A stretch of DNA of 64,000 bases from Marinagarivorans cellulosilyticus (GCF_021655555.1 NZ_AP023086.1:434001-498000); one strand, 5' to 3'; shown: positions 9,192 to 17,156, counted from the first letter of the stretch. Translations and numbers: made by a program. Notes: generated by a model from the sequence alone, not told the origin.

Positions 9192-10301
9192 GTGAGCTCA
9201 CGGCTATCAGTAACTATTAATCTTGGTGCGATCGCGGATAATTGGCGGCAACTACAGCATCGGTTGGGCGCAAACCGCGAGTGCGGTGCTGTGGTTAAGG
9301 CCAATGCTTACGGTTTGGGTATGGCGGAGGTGGCCGGCTGCCTAGCTGCTGCTGGCTGCCGTACTTTTTTTGTGGCGAATGTCAGCGAGGGGGCGTTCTT
9401 ACGCAGCTGTTTACAAAGCTACTCGCGCGTGTGCATTTATGTGCTGCAGGGGGTTGAAGCCGGCAGCGAGCAGGAGTGCTTGGATTTTCGCCTTCGGCCC
9501 GTGCTTATCTCTGAAGCTATGGTGCGCAGGTGGGCAAGCTTCACCAAAGAACATGCGGGCGAGCCTTGTGCCGTAAAGCTGAATACCGGCATGAATCGCT
9601 TGGGGGTGGATGTTGGTTCGTTACCGGCATTATTGGAGGCATTCCCTGCGTTTTGGGGGCAGCAGGTGGGGTTGCTGCTTAGTCATCTAGCTTGTGCTGA
9701 CGAGCCCCATCACCCCTTGAATGCTCAGCAGTTGGCTAGCTTTGAGCAAGCGTTAGCGCGGGTGCGCAAGGTTAATGCGCAAATTAAAGCATCGCTGGCG
9801 AATTCCTCGGGCATATTTTTAGGTGAGCGCTACTGCTTCGATGTGGCGCGCCCAGGCGCTGCTTTGTACGGCTTGAACCCTACCCCCGAAGCAAAAAACC
9901 CCATGCGCAGCACGGTACGGCTTGCGCTACCAATATTGCAAACGCGTAATGTCAGTGGCGAAAACTATGTGGGCTATGGTGCCGAGGCCTGTGTAAGTGG
10001 CCCTCGCCGGTTAGCCGTTGTTGCTGGTGGTTATGCTGATGGCATTTTTCGGGCGGCATTCCCTAAAATGGTTGGGCGTTTGAATGGCGTAAGAGTCCCC
10101 TTGGTCGGGCGCGTTTCTATGGACACATTAACCTTTGATATAACGGAGGTTGAGGGCGATGTCGAGAACGGTCAAATTGAAATTCTAGGCGACTACATAT
10201 CTGCCGATGCCCAAGGCGCGGCTGCCGGCACGATTGGCTATGAAGTGTTAACGCGTTTGGGCGATAGGCTGCGACGCGCCTACCTTAGTGGTGCGGAATA
10301 A
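9192..10301 (+). CDS. alr: Alanine racemase
   Basis: This 369-residue PLP enzyme interconverts L- and D-alanine for peptidoglycan. The PLP lysine is Lys36 in AVVKANAYGLG, and the second catalytic residue is Tyr262 in VGYGAE, where many relatives have GYGGT. The N-terminal TIM barrel and C-terminal beta domain (SMDTLTFDITE) are both present. The start is GTG 9192 behind a strong TAGGAGG (9181-9187). Its TAA overlaps the birA ATG by one base (TAATG), so translation is probably coupled. The neighbouring genes birA and coaX make it part of a metabolic operon. Confidence 0.95.
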   Translation: MSSRLSVTINLGAIADNWRQLQHRLGANRECGAVVKANAYGLGMAEVAGCLAAAGCRTFFVANVSEGAFLRSCLQSYSRVCIYVLQGVEAGSEQECLDFRLRPVLISEAMVRRWASFTKEHAGEPCAVKLNTGMNRLGVDVGSLPALLEAFPAFWGQQVGLLLSHLACADEPHHPLNAQQLASFEQALARVRKVNAQIKASLANSSGIFLGERYCFDVARPGAALYGLNPTPEAKNPMRSTVRLALPILQTRNVSGENYVGYGAEACVSGPRRLAVVAGGYADGIFRAAFPKMVGRLNGVRVPLVGRVSMDTLTFDITEVEGDVENGQIEILGDYISADAQGAAAGTIGYEVLTRLGDRLRRAYLSGAE

Positions 10302-11266
10302 TGGCTGGCCTACCCTGGGGGTTGTTAACGTTGTTGGCCGACGGGCAAAGCCATTCGGGTGAGCTTTTAGGGCAGCACTTGGGGGTGAGTCGCGCAGCCA
10401 TTTGGAAAATGATTCAACAGCTAGAGGCGGCGGGCTTGGCGGTGGAGTCGGTTAAGGGGCAGGGCTACCGCATACCTGCAGGGCTTGATTTGCTCTGCGC
10501 GGATTTGATTCAACAATATATGTCAGAGGCCGGGCGAGTGATTCTTTCTCGGCTGGATGTGCTACCGCAAACAGCTTCGACAAATACGACTATTGCCGGC
10601 CCAGGTTATCCTTGTGGTGCGGCAGTATTAGCCGAGCAGCAAACCGCCGGACGAGGGCGGCGAGGGCGTGTTTGGGTGAGCCCGCTGGCTGCCAATATTT
10701 ATTTATCCGTTCGGTGGCATTTTACTCAGGGTATTGCCTGTCTTGAGGGGTTGAGCCTTGCGGTAGGCGTTGTGCTTGCTGATGCCTTGGCGGCGCTTGG
10801 TGTGCCGGATGTTGAGCTTAAATGGCCTAACGATCTCTGGGTGGATGGTAAAAAGCTTGGTGGTGTGTTGGTTGAGATTGGTGGCGACGTAAATGGTGAT
10901 TGCCATGCGGTAATCGGTGTTGGTTTGAATGTGGCAATGCCGGTTGGGGGTGGGGCTGATATTGATCAGGCTTGGGTTGACCTTGCCGGTTTGGGGTATC
11001 GAGCCGGGCGCAATCCGCTGGCTGCAGCGCTTATCGAACAGTTATTGCTGATGCTGGCGAGTTATCAAGACAAAGGCTTCGGCGCTTATCGTGAGGCGTG
11101 GTTGTTGCGTAATGCCTTGGCGGGCAAGCTGGTATTCACCACTGGCGCGCAATTGGTTCAAGGTACTGTTGTGGGCTTAACCGAGGGCGGCGGTCTTATC
11201 GTGCAAACCGACGAGGGAGAGCAGGTTTTAAATGGTGGCGAGGTTTCTGTGAAGGTGAGTGCGTGA
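10301..11266 (+). CDS. birA: Biotin--protein ligase and biotin operon repressor
   Basis: The 321-residue product has an N-terminal winged helix (about residues 6-62, with LGQHLGVSRAAIWKMIQQLE as the DNA-binding part). The catalytic domain follows, with the biotinyl-AMP loop AGRGRRGR and the KWPNDLWVDGKKLGGVLVE strand, then a small C-terminal SH3-like domain. It should attach biotin to the acetyl-CoA carboxylase carrier protein and repress biotin genes when loaded. The full winged helix marks the bifunctional class. The start ATG overlaps the alr stop by one base and its TGA overlaps the coaX GTG. Confidence 0.95.
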   Translation: MAGLPWGLLTLLADGQSHSGELLGQHLGVSRAAIWKMIQQLEAAGLAVESVKGQGYRIPAGLDLLCADLIQQYMSEAGRVILSRLDVLPQTASTNTTIAGPGYPCGAAVLAEQQTAGRGRRGRVWVSPLAANIYLSVRWHFTQGIACLEGLSLAVGVVLADALAALGVPDVELKWPNDLWVDGKKLGGVLVEIGGDVNGDCHAVIGVGLNVAMPVGGGADIDQAWVDLAGLGYRAGRNPLAAALIEQLLLMLASYQDKGFGAYREAWLLRNALAGKLVFTTGAQLVQGTVVGLTEGGGLIVQTDEGEQVLNGGEVSVKVSA

Positions 11267-11982
11267 TTGTTGATGTCGATATTGGCAATACTAATGCGAA
11301 GTGGCGCTGCCAAGGTGACAGTCGAATTTATGTGCAGTCAACCCGCTCATTACCCCAAGCGTGGCAATATAGTGGCGCAGCTATTACGCGGGTGCGAGTG
11401 GCGTGTGTGGCTGGCGCCGATGTACTGCAGTGTTTTGCCGCTGCGGTGCGTGAGCGTTGGGGGATAGATATCGAGCTGGCTCGCGTGCAGCGTAACTATG
11501 CCGGTTTAGCGGTGTGTTACGAGGATGTGAGCCGCTTGGGGGTGGATCGTTGGTTAGCAATGCTGGCTGCTTTTAAATCGGTGGGTGATGAGTTCGTGGC
11601 GGTGAGCGCGGGTAGTGCTCTGACGGCTGATTGGGTGGCCCAAGATGGACAGCATTTAGGAGGCTTTATTGCGCCAGGGCGCGAGCGTATGCTGGCATCG
11701 CTGTATGGCGATGTGGCAAATGTATTGCTTACCCCGCGGGTGCCGGGGGAATTACTTGATATTGCACTTGGCCAATCGACAGAAACTTGTGTTGATGGGG
11801 GCGTTGCGGTTTTGTTGCGGGGCTTTATAAATCATGTCGCATCACGCTGCCTTGGGGCGCGGATTATCTTAGCCGGTGGGGATGCTCAGGCTATGCTAAC
11901 CATGTGTGCGCAAGAGCACAAATTTAGAGTGTCTCTTGTGAGTAATCCCGTTCTAGACGGGTTGGCGATTGCATTACCCTGA
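11263..11982 (+). CDS. coaX: Type III pantothenate kinase
   Basis: The 239-residue protein belongs to the CoaX family, which phosphorylates pantothenate in the first step of coenzyme A synthesis. The N-terminal phosphate motif DVDIGNTNAKW, the SAGSALTADW segment and LGGFIAPG are family hallmarks of the ASKHA fold. The start is GTG 11263, overlapping the birA stop by four bases (GTGA), so the two genes are translationally coupled. The birA-coaX-SPOR-gene order upstream of the tRNA cluster is also seen in Pseudomonas. Confidence 0.93.
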   Translation: MIVDVDIGNTNAKWRCQGDSRIYVQSTRSLPQAWQYSGAAITRVRVACVAGADVLQCFAAAVRERWGIDIELARVQRNYAGLAVCYEDVSRLGVDRWLAMLAAFKSVGDEFVAVSAGSALTADWVAQDGQHLGGFIAPGRERMLASLYGDVANVLLTPRVPGELLDIALGQSTETCVDGGVAVLLRGFINHVASRCLGARIILAGGDAQAMLTMCAQEHKFRVSLVSNPVLDGLAIALP

Positions 11983-11994
11983 TATAGCGATAGA

Positions 11995-12762
11995 GTGCTT
12001 TTAAGAGGGGCAATAAGGTTAGGTGTTGGCGTGAGGTGGGTCTTTTTATCCCTCGTATTAATGAATGCGATTTTTTTTTCGTGGCGTTACTTTGCGCCAC
12101 CCTCTGCAGAGGCTTTGCCCAGCCCGCAGAAAAAACCTTCAGCAGTACCGAGCTTGCCTAAGCCCGTTGTCGATAACTCCCCTTCAATTACTTTATTAGA
12201 AGAGCTGGACTCCTCGAGGGAGATTTCAAGCCCCTCTGGGCTGGCCTTTGATGAGGTAACGCATAGTGGTGATGTTTGCTATTGGGCGGGCCCATTAGCT
12301 GATGATGCTGATCGCGATGTACTACTGCGGCGCCTTAAGGGTTTAAATATAGTGGCATCGGAGCGCGTGACGCGAGCGACGGGCGATCTGCGTTATTGGG
12401 TTTATTTGCCGCCGTTAGGCTCGAAAGAGGAGGCGAAAGCCCAGTTAGCCGCCCTGCAAAGTAAAGGCATTGATAGCTACCTCATTCATAAGGGTGAGCG
12501 CAAAAATGGCATATCGTTAGGATTGTTTAGCCGGCTAGAGCTTGCGGAAAACCGAGAAGCAGAAGTTAGGTCTGCCGGTTGGGAGGCGACAATGGATACG
12601 TATACGCGCAGCGTCAATCAGCGCTGGATAACGGCGAGCAAAGAACAGTTGGATGCCGTTGGTGAAGGCATTTTGCCCAGAATGCTCAAAAATAAATCTG
12701 ACGTGACAATAATAGAAAAAAAATGTGAATTGCCTGTTGCTTCTCATAACAACATTCACTAG
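11995..12762 (+). CDS. Membrane-anchored SPOR-domain protein
   Basis: This 255-residue protein sits where Pseudomonas has the PA4278-type SPOR protein. One N-terminal membrane helix (about residues 14-32, WVFLSLVLMNAIFFSW) is followed by a Pro/Ser-rich linker. A C-terminal SPOR-like region (about 95-200) follows, with LRYWVYLPPLGSKEEAKAQLAALQ and GISLGLFSR. SPOR domains bind denuded glycan strands of peptidoglycan, so the protein probably faces the periplasm at the cell wall. The GTG start at 11995 is a choice; an in-frame GTG about 36 bases later is possible. Its TAG stop forms the first half of the -10 box of the tRNA promoter. Confidence 0.82.
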   Translation: MLLRGAIRLGVGVRWVFLSLVLMNAIFFSWRYFAPPSAEALPSPQKKPSAVPSLPKPVVDNSPSITLLEELDSSREISSPSGLAFDEVTHSGDVCYWAGPLADDADRDVLLRRLKGLNIVASERVTRATGDLRYWVYLPPLGSKEEAKAQLAALQSKGIDSYLIHKGERKNGISLGLFSRLELAENREAEVRSAGWEATMDTYTRSVNQRWITASKEQLDAVGEGILPRMLKNKSDVTIIEKKCELPVASHNNIH

Positions 12763-12765
12763 AAT
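12737..12765 (+). promoter_or_regulatory. Sigma70 promoter of the tRNA-secE region
   Basis: A -35 box TTGCTT (12737-12742), a 17-bp spacer and a -10 box TAGAAT (12760-12765) lie just before the tRNAs. The -10 box starts on the stop codon of the SPOR gene. The next bases, CCCGCCTCC, form a G+C-rich discriminator typical of stringently controlled stable-RNA promoters. The -10-to-leader block is nearly the same as in the S10 operon promoter at 30429-30457. Confidence 0.7.
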
Positions 12766-12837
12766 CCCGCCTCCACATTGAGAGGCAGCTCTTAATGTGT
12801 TGCGAAGGCCAAAGCATTTGATGTTTTGGGTAGGAAT

Positions 12838-12913
12838 GCTGGCGTAGCTCAGTTGGTAGAGCAGCTGACTTGTAATCAGCCGGTCGGGGGTTCGACTCCT
12901 CTCGCCAGCTCCA
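12838..12913 (+). tRNA. tRNA-Thr (anticodon TGT)
   Basis: This is a full cloverleaf of 76 nt with encoded CCA. The acceptor arm GCTGGCG pairs with CGCCAGC. The anticodon arm CTGACTTGTAATCAG presents TGT, and the T arm contains GGTTCGACTCC. It is the first tRNA of the cluster, equivalent in order to E. coli thrU. Confidence 0.97.
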
Positions 12914-12993
12914 TTTTCGCAGGCCGTTACTGGCTAATGTCAGTAAGGTGCTTAAGCTTGCTGTTAAGCAATTATTGCTTGGTAAGTATAAGT

Positions 12994-13077
12994 GCAGGGG
13001 TTCCCGAGTGGCCAAAGGGATCAGACTGTAAATCTGACGCGCAAGCTTCGGTGGTTCGAATCCACCCCCCTGCACCA
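12994..13077 (+). tRNA. tRNA-Tyr (anticodon GTA)
   Basis: This is an 84-nt class II tRNA with a long variable arm and encoded CCA. The acceptor GCAGGGG pairs with CCCCTGC. The anticodon arm CAGACTGTAAATCTG presents GTA. TTCCCGAGTGGCC at the D arm is typical of bacterial tRNA-Tyr. It occupies the tyrU position between Thr and Gly tRNAs. Confidence 0.97.
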
Positions 13078-13161
13078 TTAAGCTAGCTTAGCTTGCGGCC
13101 AGATGGCCAGTGTAGCGCCTAGGTTACAAATTGCTTTGAGCGCGCGGTGGGCCCTAATTGT

Positions 13162-13235
13162 GCGGGCATAGTTCAGTGGTAGAACGTCAGCCTTCCAAGC
13201 TGAATATGCGGGTTCGATTCCCGCTGCCCGCTCCA
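13162..13235 (+). tRNA. tRNA-Gly (anticodon TCC)
   Basis: This is a 74-nt cloverleaf with encoded CCA. The acceptor GCGGGCA pairs with TGCCCGC, and the anticodon loop CTTCCAA gives TCC. It occupies the glyT position of the conserved thr-tyr-gly-thr cluster. Confidence 0.97.
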
Positions 13236-13256
13236 TACTACTTAGTGTGAACAAAG

Positions 13257-13332
13257 GCTCATATAGCTCAGTTGGTAGAGCACACCCTTGGTAAGGGTGA
13301 GGTCAGCGGTTCAAATCCGCTTATGAGCTCCA
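13257..13332 (+). tRNA. tRNA-Thr (anticodon GGT)
   Basis: This is a 76-nt cloverleaf with encoded CCA. The acceptor GCTCATA pairs with TATGAGC, and the anticodon loop TTGGTAA gives GGT. It is equivalent to thrT. In E. coli and Pseudomonas a tuf gene follows directly; here only about 120 bases separate it from tRNA-Trp. Confidence 0.97.
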
Positions 13333-13453
13333 CTTTTTCTTATAAAGGTCAGCAGAGTTAAAGGCTCGCTGGCCTTTGTGATATTCAGGCTTATGATATC
13401 GAGCACTGAATTCACACCCTCATCACAGAATACGCTCTAGTGATGAGTGATAC

Positions 13454-13529
13454 AGGCCAGTAGTTCAATTGGTAGAGCGTCGGTCTCCAAAACCGAAAGT
13501 TGGGGGTTCGAGTCCCTCCTGGCCTGCCA
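13454..13529 (+). tRNA. tRNA-Trp (anticodon CCA)
   Basis: This is a 76-nt cloverleaf with encoded CCA. The acceptor AGGCCAG pairs with CTGGCCT, with discriminator G. The anticodon loop CTCCAAA gives CCA. It precedes secE, as in Pseudomonas. Confidence 0.97.
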
Positions 13530-13619
13530 CTATTTGCACGAATGCGTGCGGCGCGAAAGGTTGAAATGCAAGTTTCAACCTTTCTGTGTATTACGCACTT
13601 TCGTAGGAAGAGAGAAACC

Positions 13620-13991
13620 ATGAGTACAAATGCAGAGTCTCCACAATATAAGCTAGACGGCCTTAAATGGTTGGTTGTTATCGCTATTATTGCTGCTGGC
13701 ACGGTGGGTAATTCTTATTACGCCGATCAGTTCGCGATTTTGTATCGTGTGCTGGCAATGGTTGTTTTGGGTTTGGCCGCCGCGTTCGTCGCTTTGCAAA
13801 CAGCCAAGGGTGCTGCATTTTGGGAACTGTTGAAGTCAGCCCAAATCGAAATGCGCAAGGTGGTTTGGCCAACTAAGCCAGAAACTAACCAAACGACGTT
13901 AATGGTTTTAGTGGTTGTGTTCGTGATGGCTATTCTCCTGTGGGGGCTTGATGCTCTATTCGGAAAAATCGCCTCTTTTATTATTGGTTAA
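13620..13991 (+). CDS. secE: Preprotein translocase subunit SecE
   Basis: The 123-residue product has three membrane helices (about residues 18-36, 41-62 and 92-115), like the long SecE of E. coli. The conserved amphipathic segment KSAQIEMRKVVWPTKPETNQTT precedes the last helix. SecE clamps the SecY channel together. The ATG at 13620 sits behind TAGGAAGAGAG. A longer reading frame upstream would translate tRNA-Trp and is not real. nusG starts 18 bases after the stop, the usual secE-nusG pair. Confidence 0.95.
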   Translation: MSTNAESPQYKLDGLKWLVVIAIIAAGTVGNSYYADQFAILYRVLAMVVLGLAAAFVALQTAKGAAFWELLKSAQIEMRKVVWPTKPETNQTTLMVLVVVFVMAILLWGLDALFGKIASFIIG

Positions 13992-14009
13992 CTACGGACA
14001 TTTCTCCCC

Positions 14010-14543
14010 ATGGCAAAGCGTTGGTATGTGGTACACGCCTATTCAGGTTACGAAAAGAAAGTTGCAACTGCACTGAAAGAGCGTATTGAGCTTGAAGGTA
14101 TGCAGGAGCATTTTGGTGATGTCCTTGTTCCCACTGAAGAAGTGGTTGAAATGCGGGATGGCCAAAAACGTAAGTCTGAGCGTAAGTTTTTCCCCGGCTA
14201 CGTTTTAGTTCAAATGGAGCTAAACGACGAAGCTTGGCACTTGGTTAAAGAGACTCCGCGCGTTATGGGGTTTATTGGCGGCAAGGCAGATAAGCCTGCG
14301 CCTATTACGGAAAAAGAAGCGAATTTAATTCTTCAGCGCGTTGATGACTCTGTTGATAAGCCTAAGCCCAAAACGCTGTTTGAGCCGGGTGAAATGGTCC
14401 GCGTAACTGATGGTCCGTTCAATGACTTTAACGGTGTTGTTGAAGAAGTGAATTACGAAAAAAGCCGCTTACGCGTTGCGGTGCTTATTTTTGGTCGCTC
14501 GACTCCTGTTGAATTGGAGTTTGGGCAGGTCGAGAAAAGCTGA
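14010..14543 (+). CDS. nusG: Transcription termination/antitermination factor NusG
   Basis: This 177-residue protein has the standard NusG form. The N-terminal NGN domain (MAKRWYVVHAYSGYEKKVATAL to about residue 117) binds RNA polymerase. The C-terminal KOW domain (about 124-177, EPGEMVRVTDGPFNDFNGVVEEV) contacts Rho or ribosomal S10. The length equals the usual bacterial form without inserts. It is co-directional with secE and is followed by a hairpin terminator before rplK. Confidence 0.97.
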   Translation: MAKRWYVVHAYSGYEKKVATALKERIELEGMQEHFGDVLVPTEEVVEMRDGQKRKSERKFFPGYVLVQMELNDEAWHLVKETPRVMGFIGGKADKPAPITEKEANLILQRVDDSVDKPKPKTLFEPGEMVRVTDGPFNDFNGVVEEVNYEKSRLRVAVLIFGRSTPVELEFGQVEKS

Positions 14544-14567
14544 TTTAAAAGCTGAATTTTTATGACT

Positions 14568-14597
14568 CTCACTACCTTTTGGGTAGTGGGGGTTTTT
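14568..14597 (+). terminator. Intrinsic terminator after nusG
   Basis: CACTACC (14570-14576) pairs with GGTAGTG (14582-14588) across a short loop, and GGGGGTTTTTG follows. It separates secE-nusG from rplK, whose leader then runs 14598-14710. Confidence 0.7.
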
Positions 14598-14710
14598 GTG
14601 TCTCTGGGCATTGCGTTTTTTTTGCGTAATAAAAGCCCACAAACGGGGAGCCAATGACGTTAAGTTTTACTTAATTGAGGCGTTTAACCCATAACTAGAG
14701 GAAGTTGAAA

Positions 14711-15142
14711 ATGGCAAAGAAGATTAGTGCCTATATTAAACTGCAAGTTGGCGCAGGTAAGGCAAACCCAAGTCCACCAGTTGGTCCTGCTTTGGGTCAG
14801 CACGGTGTAAATATCATGGAATTCTGTAAAGCGTTTAACGCACAGACCCAAGATATTGAAGCTGGCGCTCCAGTACCTGTTGTTATCACTGTGTACAGTG
14901 ATAAGAGCTTCACTTTTGCGATGAAAACTCCACCAGCATCTTTCTTGTTGAAGAAAGCAGCTGGCATCACCAGCGGCAGCAGCAACCCTAATACTAAGAA
15001 AGTGGGTACTGTAACGCGTGCGCAGTTGGAAGAAATTGCTACAACTAAAGCGCCGGACTTGACTGCTGCCGATATGGACGCAGCGGTTCGTACTATCGCG
15101 GGCTCTGCTCGTGCCATGGGTTTGGATGTTGAAGGGGTTTAA
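14711..15142 (+). CDS. rplK: 50S ribosomal protein L11
   Basis: The 143-residue product begins MAKKISAYIKLQVGAGKANPSPPVGPALGQHGVN, the standard L11 N-terminal domain that binds the GTPase-associated centre. The C-terminal domain binds 23S rRNA. I chose ATG 14711 over an in-frame TTG six bases earlier because it gives the family start. GAGGAAG lies just upstream. The stop is two bases before rplA. In E. coli L1 represses this operon at the leader; the leader here is long enough for such a site, but I could not identify it. Confidence 0.97.
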   Translation: MAKKISAYIKLQVGAGKANPSPPVGPALGQHGVNIMEFCKAFNAQTQDIEAGAPVPVVITVYSDKSFTFAMKTPPASFLLKKAAGITSGSSNPNTKKVGTVTRAQLEEIATTKAPDLTAADMDAAVRTIAGSARAMGLDVEGV

Positions 15143-15144
15143 TA

Positions 15145-15840
15145 ATGGCTAAGTTATCTAAGCGCCAACGCGCTATCAACGAAAAAATTGATTCAACTAA
15201 GCAGTACGGTATCGACGAAGCTGTTGCTTTGTTAAAAGAATTGTCTGCAGTTAAATTTCCTGAAACCGTAGAAGCGGCAATTAACTTGGGTATTGACCCA
15301 CGTAAATCTGACCAATCTGTTCGTGGCGCGACAACTTTGCCGCACGGTACTGGTAAAGAAGTGCGTGTTGCAGTGTTTACTTCCGGTGCTAACGCAGACG
15401 CAGCTAAAGAAGCTGGCGCTGAATTTGTTGGTATGGACGAGTTAGCAGCAGAAATCAAAGGCGGCATGATGGACTTTGATGTTGTTATCGCCGACCCTGC
15501 GGCTATGCGTGTTGTTGGTCAATTAGGTCAAGTATTAGGTCCTCGTGGTCTTATGCCAAACCCTAAAACCGGTACCGTAACACCTGATGTTGCAACAGCT
15601 GTTAAGAATGCTAAAGCAGGTCAAGTACGTTTCCGTGCTGACAAAGGCGGCATCATTCACGGTGGCATCGGTAAATTGAGCTTCGATGCAAACGCATTAA
15701 AAGAAAACTTAGAAGCGTTATTGGTTGACTTGAAAAAGTTAAAGCCAGCTTCTGCGAAAGGCGTTTACGTGAAGAAAATCTCTTTGAGCACGACAATGGG
15801 CCCAGGTTTAACCTTGGATGCCTCGTCTCTCGAAGCGTAA
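15145..15840 (+). CDS. rplA: 50S ribosomal protein L1
   Basis: The 231-residue L1 has the signature LMPNPKTGTVTPDV and the two-domain layout with the N and C ends in domain I. L1 forms the mobile stalk near the E site and is the translational repressor of rplKA in E. coli. It begins two bases after the rplK stop. Codon choice is strongly biased to GGT and CGT, as expected for high expression. A 300-base leader follows before rplJ. Confidence 0.97.
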   Translation: MAKLSKRQRAINEKIDSTKQYGIDEAVALLKELSAVKFPETVEAAINLGIDPRKSDQSVRGATTLPHGTGKEVRVAVFTSGANADAAKEAGAEFVGMDELAAEIKGGMMDFDVVIADPAAMRVVGQLGQVLGPRGLMPNPKTGTVTPDVATAVKNAKAGQVRFRADKGGIIHGGIGKLSFDANALKENLEALLVDLKKLKPASAKGVYVKKISLSTTMGPGLTLDASSLEA

Positions 15841-15884
15841 CTCTTTATAGCGCTTTAGCGTAGCGCCCTCGGGCGCAAAAAACT

Positions 15885-15965
15885 TTGGGGTCTAGCCTTT
15901 AGGCTAGGTCGTCAAAGACCGTAGGTGAAGTTAGTGGTAGCAGAATTAAGGCAAGATGCAAATCT
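15885..15965 (+). promoter_or_regulatory. L10 leader (rplJ autoregulatory RNA)
   Basis: The 300 bases between rplA and rplJ contain a hairpin CTAGCC-TTTA-GGCTAG (15892-15907). Directly after it comes GTCAAAGACCGTAGGTG (15911-15927), which resembles the conserved core of the L10 leader bound by the L10-L12 complex. The structure is expected to let excess L10 block rplJL translation. The boundaries are approximate and come from remembered consensus rather than a model search. Confidence 0.65.
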
Positions 15966-16140
15966 TAGTCTACAATCTTGTGTGTCATTAACCTCTTAAT
16001 TGAGCAAAGCAAAGCCTACGCAGATGGTGGACCCTGTTCAGAATTCTGAACCTGTTGTCGCCGACATAGGGTTCAAATGGCAACATTTGAGCTGGTACAA
16101 AACGATGGGGTCATTCCCGTCATTAACCAGGAGAAATCCC

Positions 16141-16635
16141 GTGGCATTAGGGCTTAAAGACAAACAAGCGATTGTTGCTGAAGTCTCAGAGGCTGCCAAG
16201 AGCGCTCTTTCTGCAGTAGTAGCCGATTCACGTGGCGTTACTGTTAGTCAGATGACGGCTCTACGAAAAGAGGCTCGTGAACATGGCGTATGGTTACGCG
16301 TAGTTCGCAACACCTTGGCTCGTCGCGCGGTTGAAGGCACTGACTACGAGTGTCTCGTTGAGAGCTTCGTAGGTCCAACTATTATTGCATTTTCTAGCGA
16401 GCACCCAGGTGCTGGCGCGCGTATCTTGCGTGACTTCGCTAAGACAAATGAAAAGTTGGAATTAAAAGCTGCCTCCTTTGAGGGTGCATTAGTTGATATC
16501 AATTTGTTGGCATCTTTACCGACATACGACGAAGCTATTGCGAAACTCATGAGCGTTATGAAAGAAGCAGCCGCTGGCAAGTTGGTACGTACTCTTGCAG
16601 CACTTCGCGATCAAAAAGAACAAGAAGCCGCTTAA
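16141..16635 (+). CDS. rplJ: 50S ribosomal protein L10
   Basis: The 164-residue product MALGLKDKQAIVAEVSEAAKS is the usual length for L10, the base of the stalk that carries L7/L12 dimers. The start is GTG 16141 behind AGGAG at 16129-16133. An open frame extending back to 16000 runs through the leader RNA and is not coding. L10 with L12 is expected to repress its own mRNA at the leader described above. The rplL gene follows after 84 bases. Confidence 0.97.
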   Translation: MALGLKDKQAIVAEVSEAAKSALSAVVADSRGVTVSQMTALRKEAREHGVWLRVVRNTLARRAVEGTDYECLVESFVGPTIIAFSSEHPGAGARILRDFAKTNEKLELKAASFEGALVDINLLASLPTYDEAIAKLMSVMKEAAAGKLVRTLAALRDQKEQEAA

Positions 16636-16719
16636 TTTATTATCTTAATCGATTTGAATTACCGAGTTTTTTAAAAAATTATCCGAGCTTAAAGCTCACG
16701 TAAGAATAGGACTTGAAAA

Positions 16720-17088
16720 ATGTCTATCTCACAAGAAGATATCTTAAACGCCATTGCTGAAATGTCTGTTAAAGACGTTGTTGAATTAGTTACTGCAATG
16801 GAAGAAAAATTTGGCGTTAGCGCTGCAGCTGCTGTTGCTGTTGCTGGTGGCGACGCTGGCGGTGCTGCTGAAGAGCAAACTGAATTTGACGTTATCCTTA
16901 CCGCTGCTGGCGATAAGAAAGTTAACGCCATTAAAGCTGTTCGTGAAATCACCGGCCTTGGTTTGAAAGAAGCTAAAGCAATCGTTGACGGCGTACCTGC
17001 TGCTGTTAAAGAAGGTATTTCTAAAGAAGACGCTGAAGCTGCTAAAGAGAAACTTGAAGCTGCTGGTGCAGCTGTCGAGCTTAAGTAA
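16720..17088 (+). CDS. rplL: 50S ribosomal protein L7/L12
   Basis: The 122-residue acidic protein has the N-terminal dimerisation helices (to about residue 32). An Ala/Gly-rich hinge (AVAVAGGDAGGAAEE, about 35-52) and the C-terminal factor-binding domain (EFDVILTAAGDKKVNAIKAVREITGLGLKEAKAIVD) follow. It recruits EF-Tu and EF-G to the ribosome in multiple copies. Codon use is extremely biased, fitting its multi-copy demand. An attenuator follows before rpoB. Confidence 0.97.
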   Translation: MSISQEDILNAIAEMSVKDVVELVTAMEEKFGVSAAAAVAVAGGDAGGAAEEQTEFDVILTAAGDKKVNAIKAVREITGLGLKEAKAIVDGVPAAVKEGISKEDAEAAKEKLEAAGAAVELK

Positions 17089-17123
17089 GTTTGAAGTTAA
17101 AGCCCAATCTCTGATTGGCGCAG

Positions 17124-17156
17124 GGCTGGCAGGTAATTTACCTGCTGGCCTTTTTC
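17124..17156 (+). terminator. rplL-rpoB attenuator hairpin
   Basis: GGCTGGCAGGTA (17124-17135) pairs with TACCTGCTGGCC (17139-17150) with two G-T wobbles, and TTTTT follows. Its place between rplL and rpoB matches the known attenuator that lowers polymerase expression relative to L7/L12 in enterobacteria. Confidence 0.78.

Noticed and set aside
12686..13086. Long open frames on both strands across the tRNA cluster, with one 130-residue antisense frame
   Set aside because: They run through tRNA-Thr and tRNA-Tyr, and such proteins are well-known artefacts of translating tRNA genes. There is no ribosome site.
13412..13702. Antisense 96-residue frame over tRNA-Trp and the secE start
   Set aside because: It covers a tRNA and a conserved gene, so it is a shadow frame.
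15861..15882. GCGCCCTCGGGCGC hairpin after rplA considered as a terminator
   Set aside because: The homopolymer run downstream is A, not T, on the + strand, so it does not fit an intrinsic terminator.
16000..16140. N-terminal extension of rplJ back to 16000
   Set aside because: It reads through the leader RNA. The GTG at 16141 has AGGAG and gives the normal L10 start and length.
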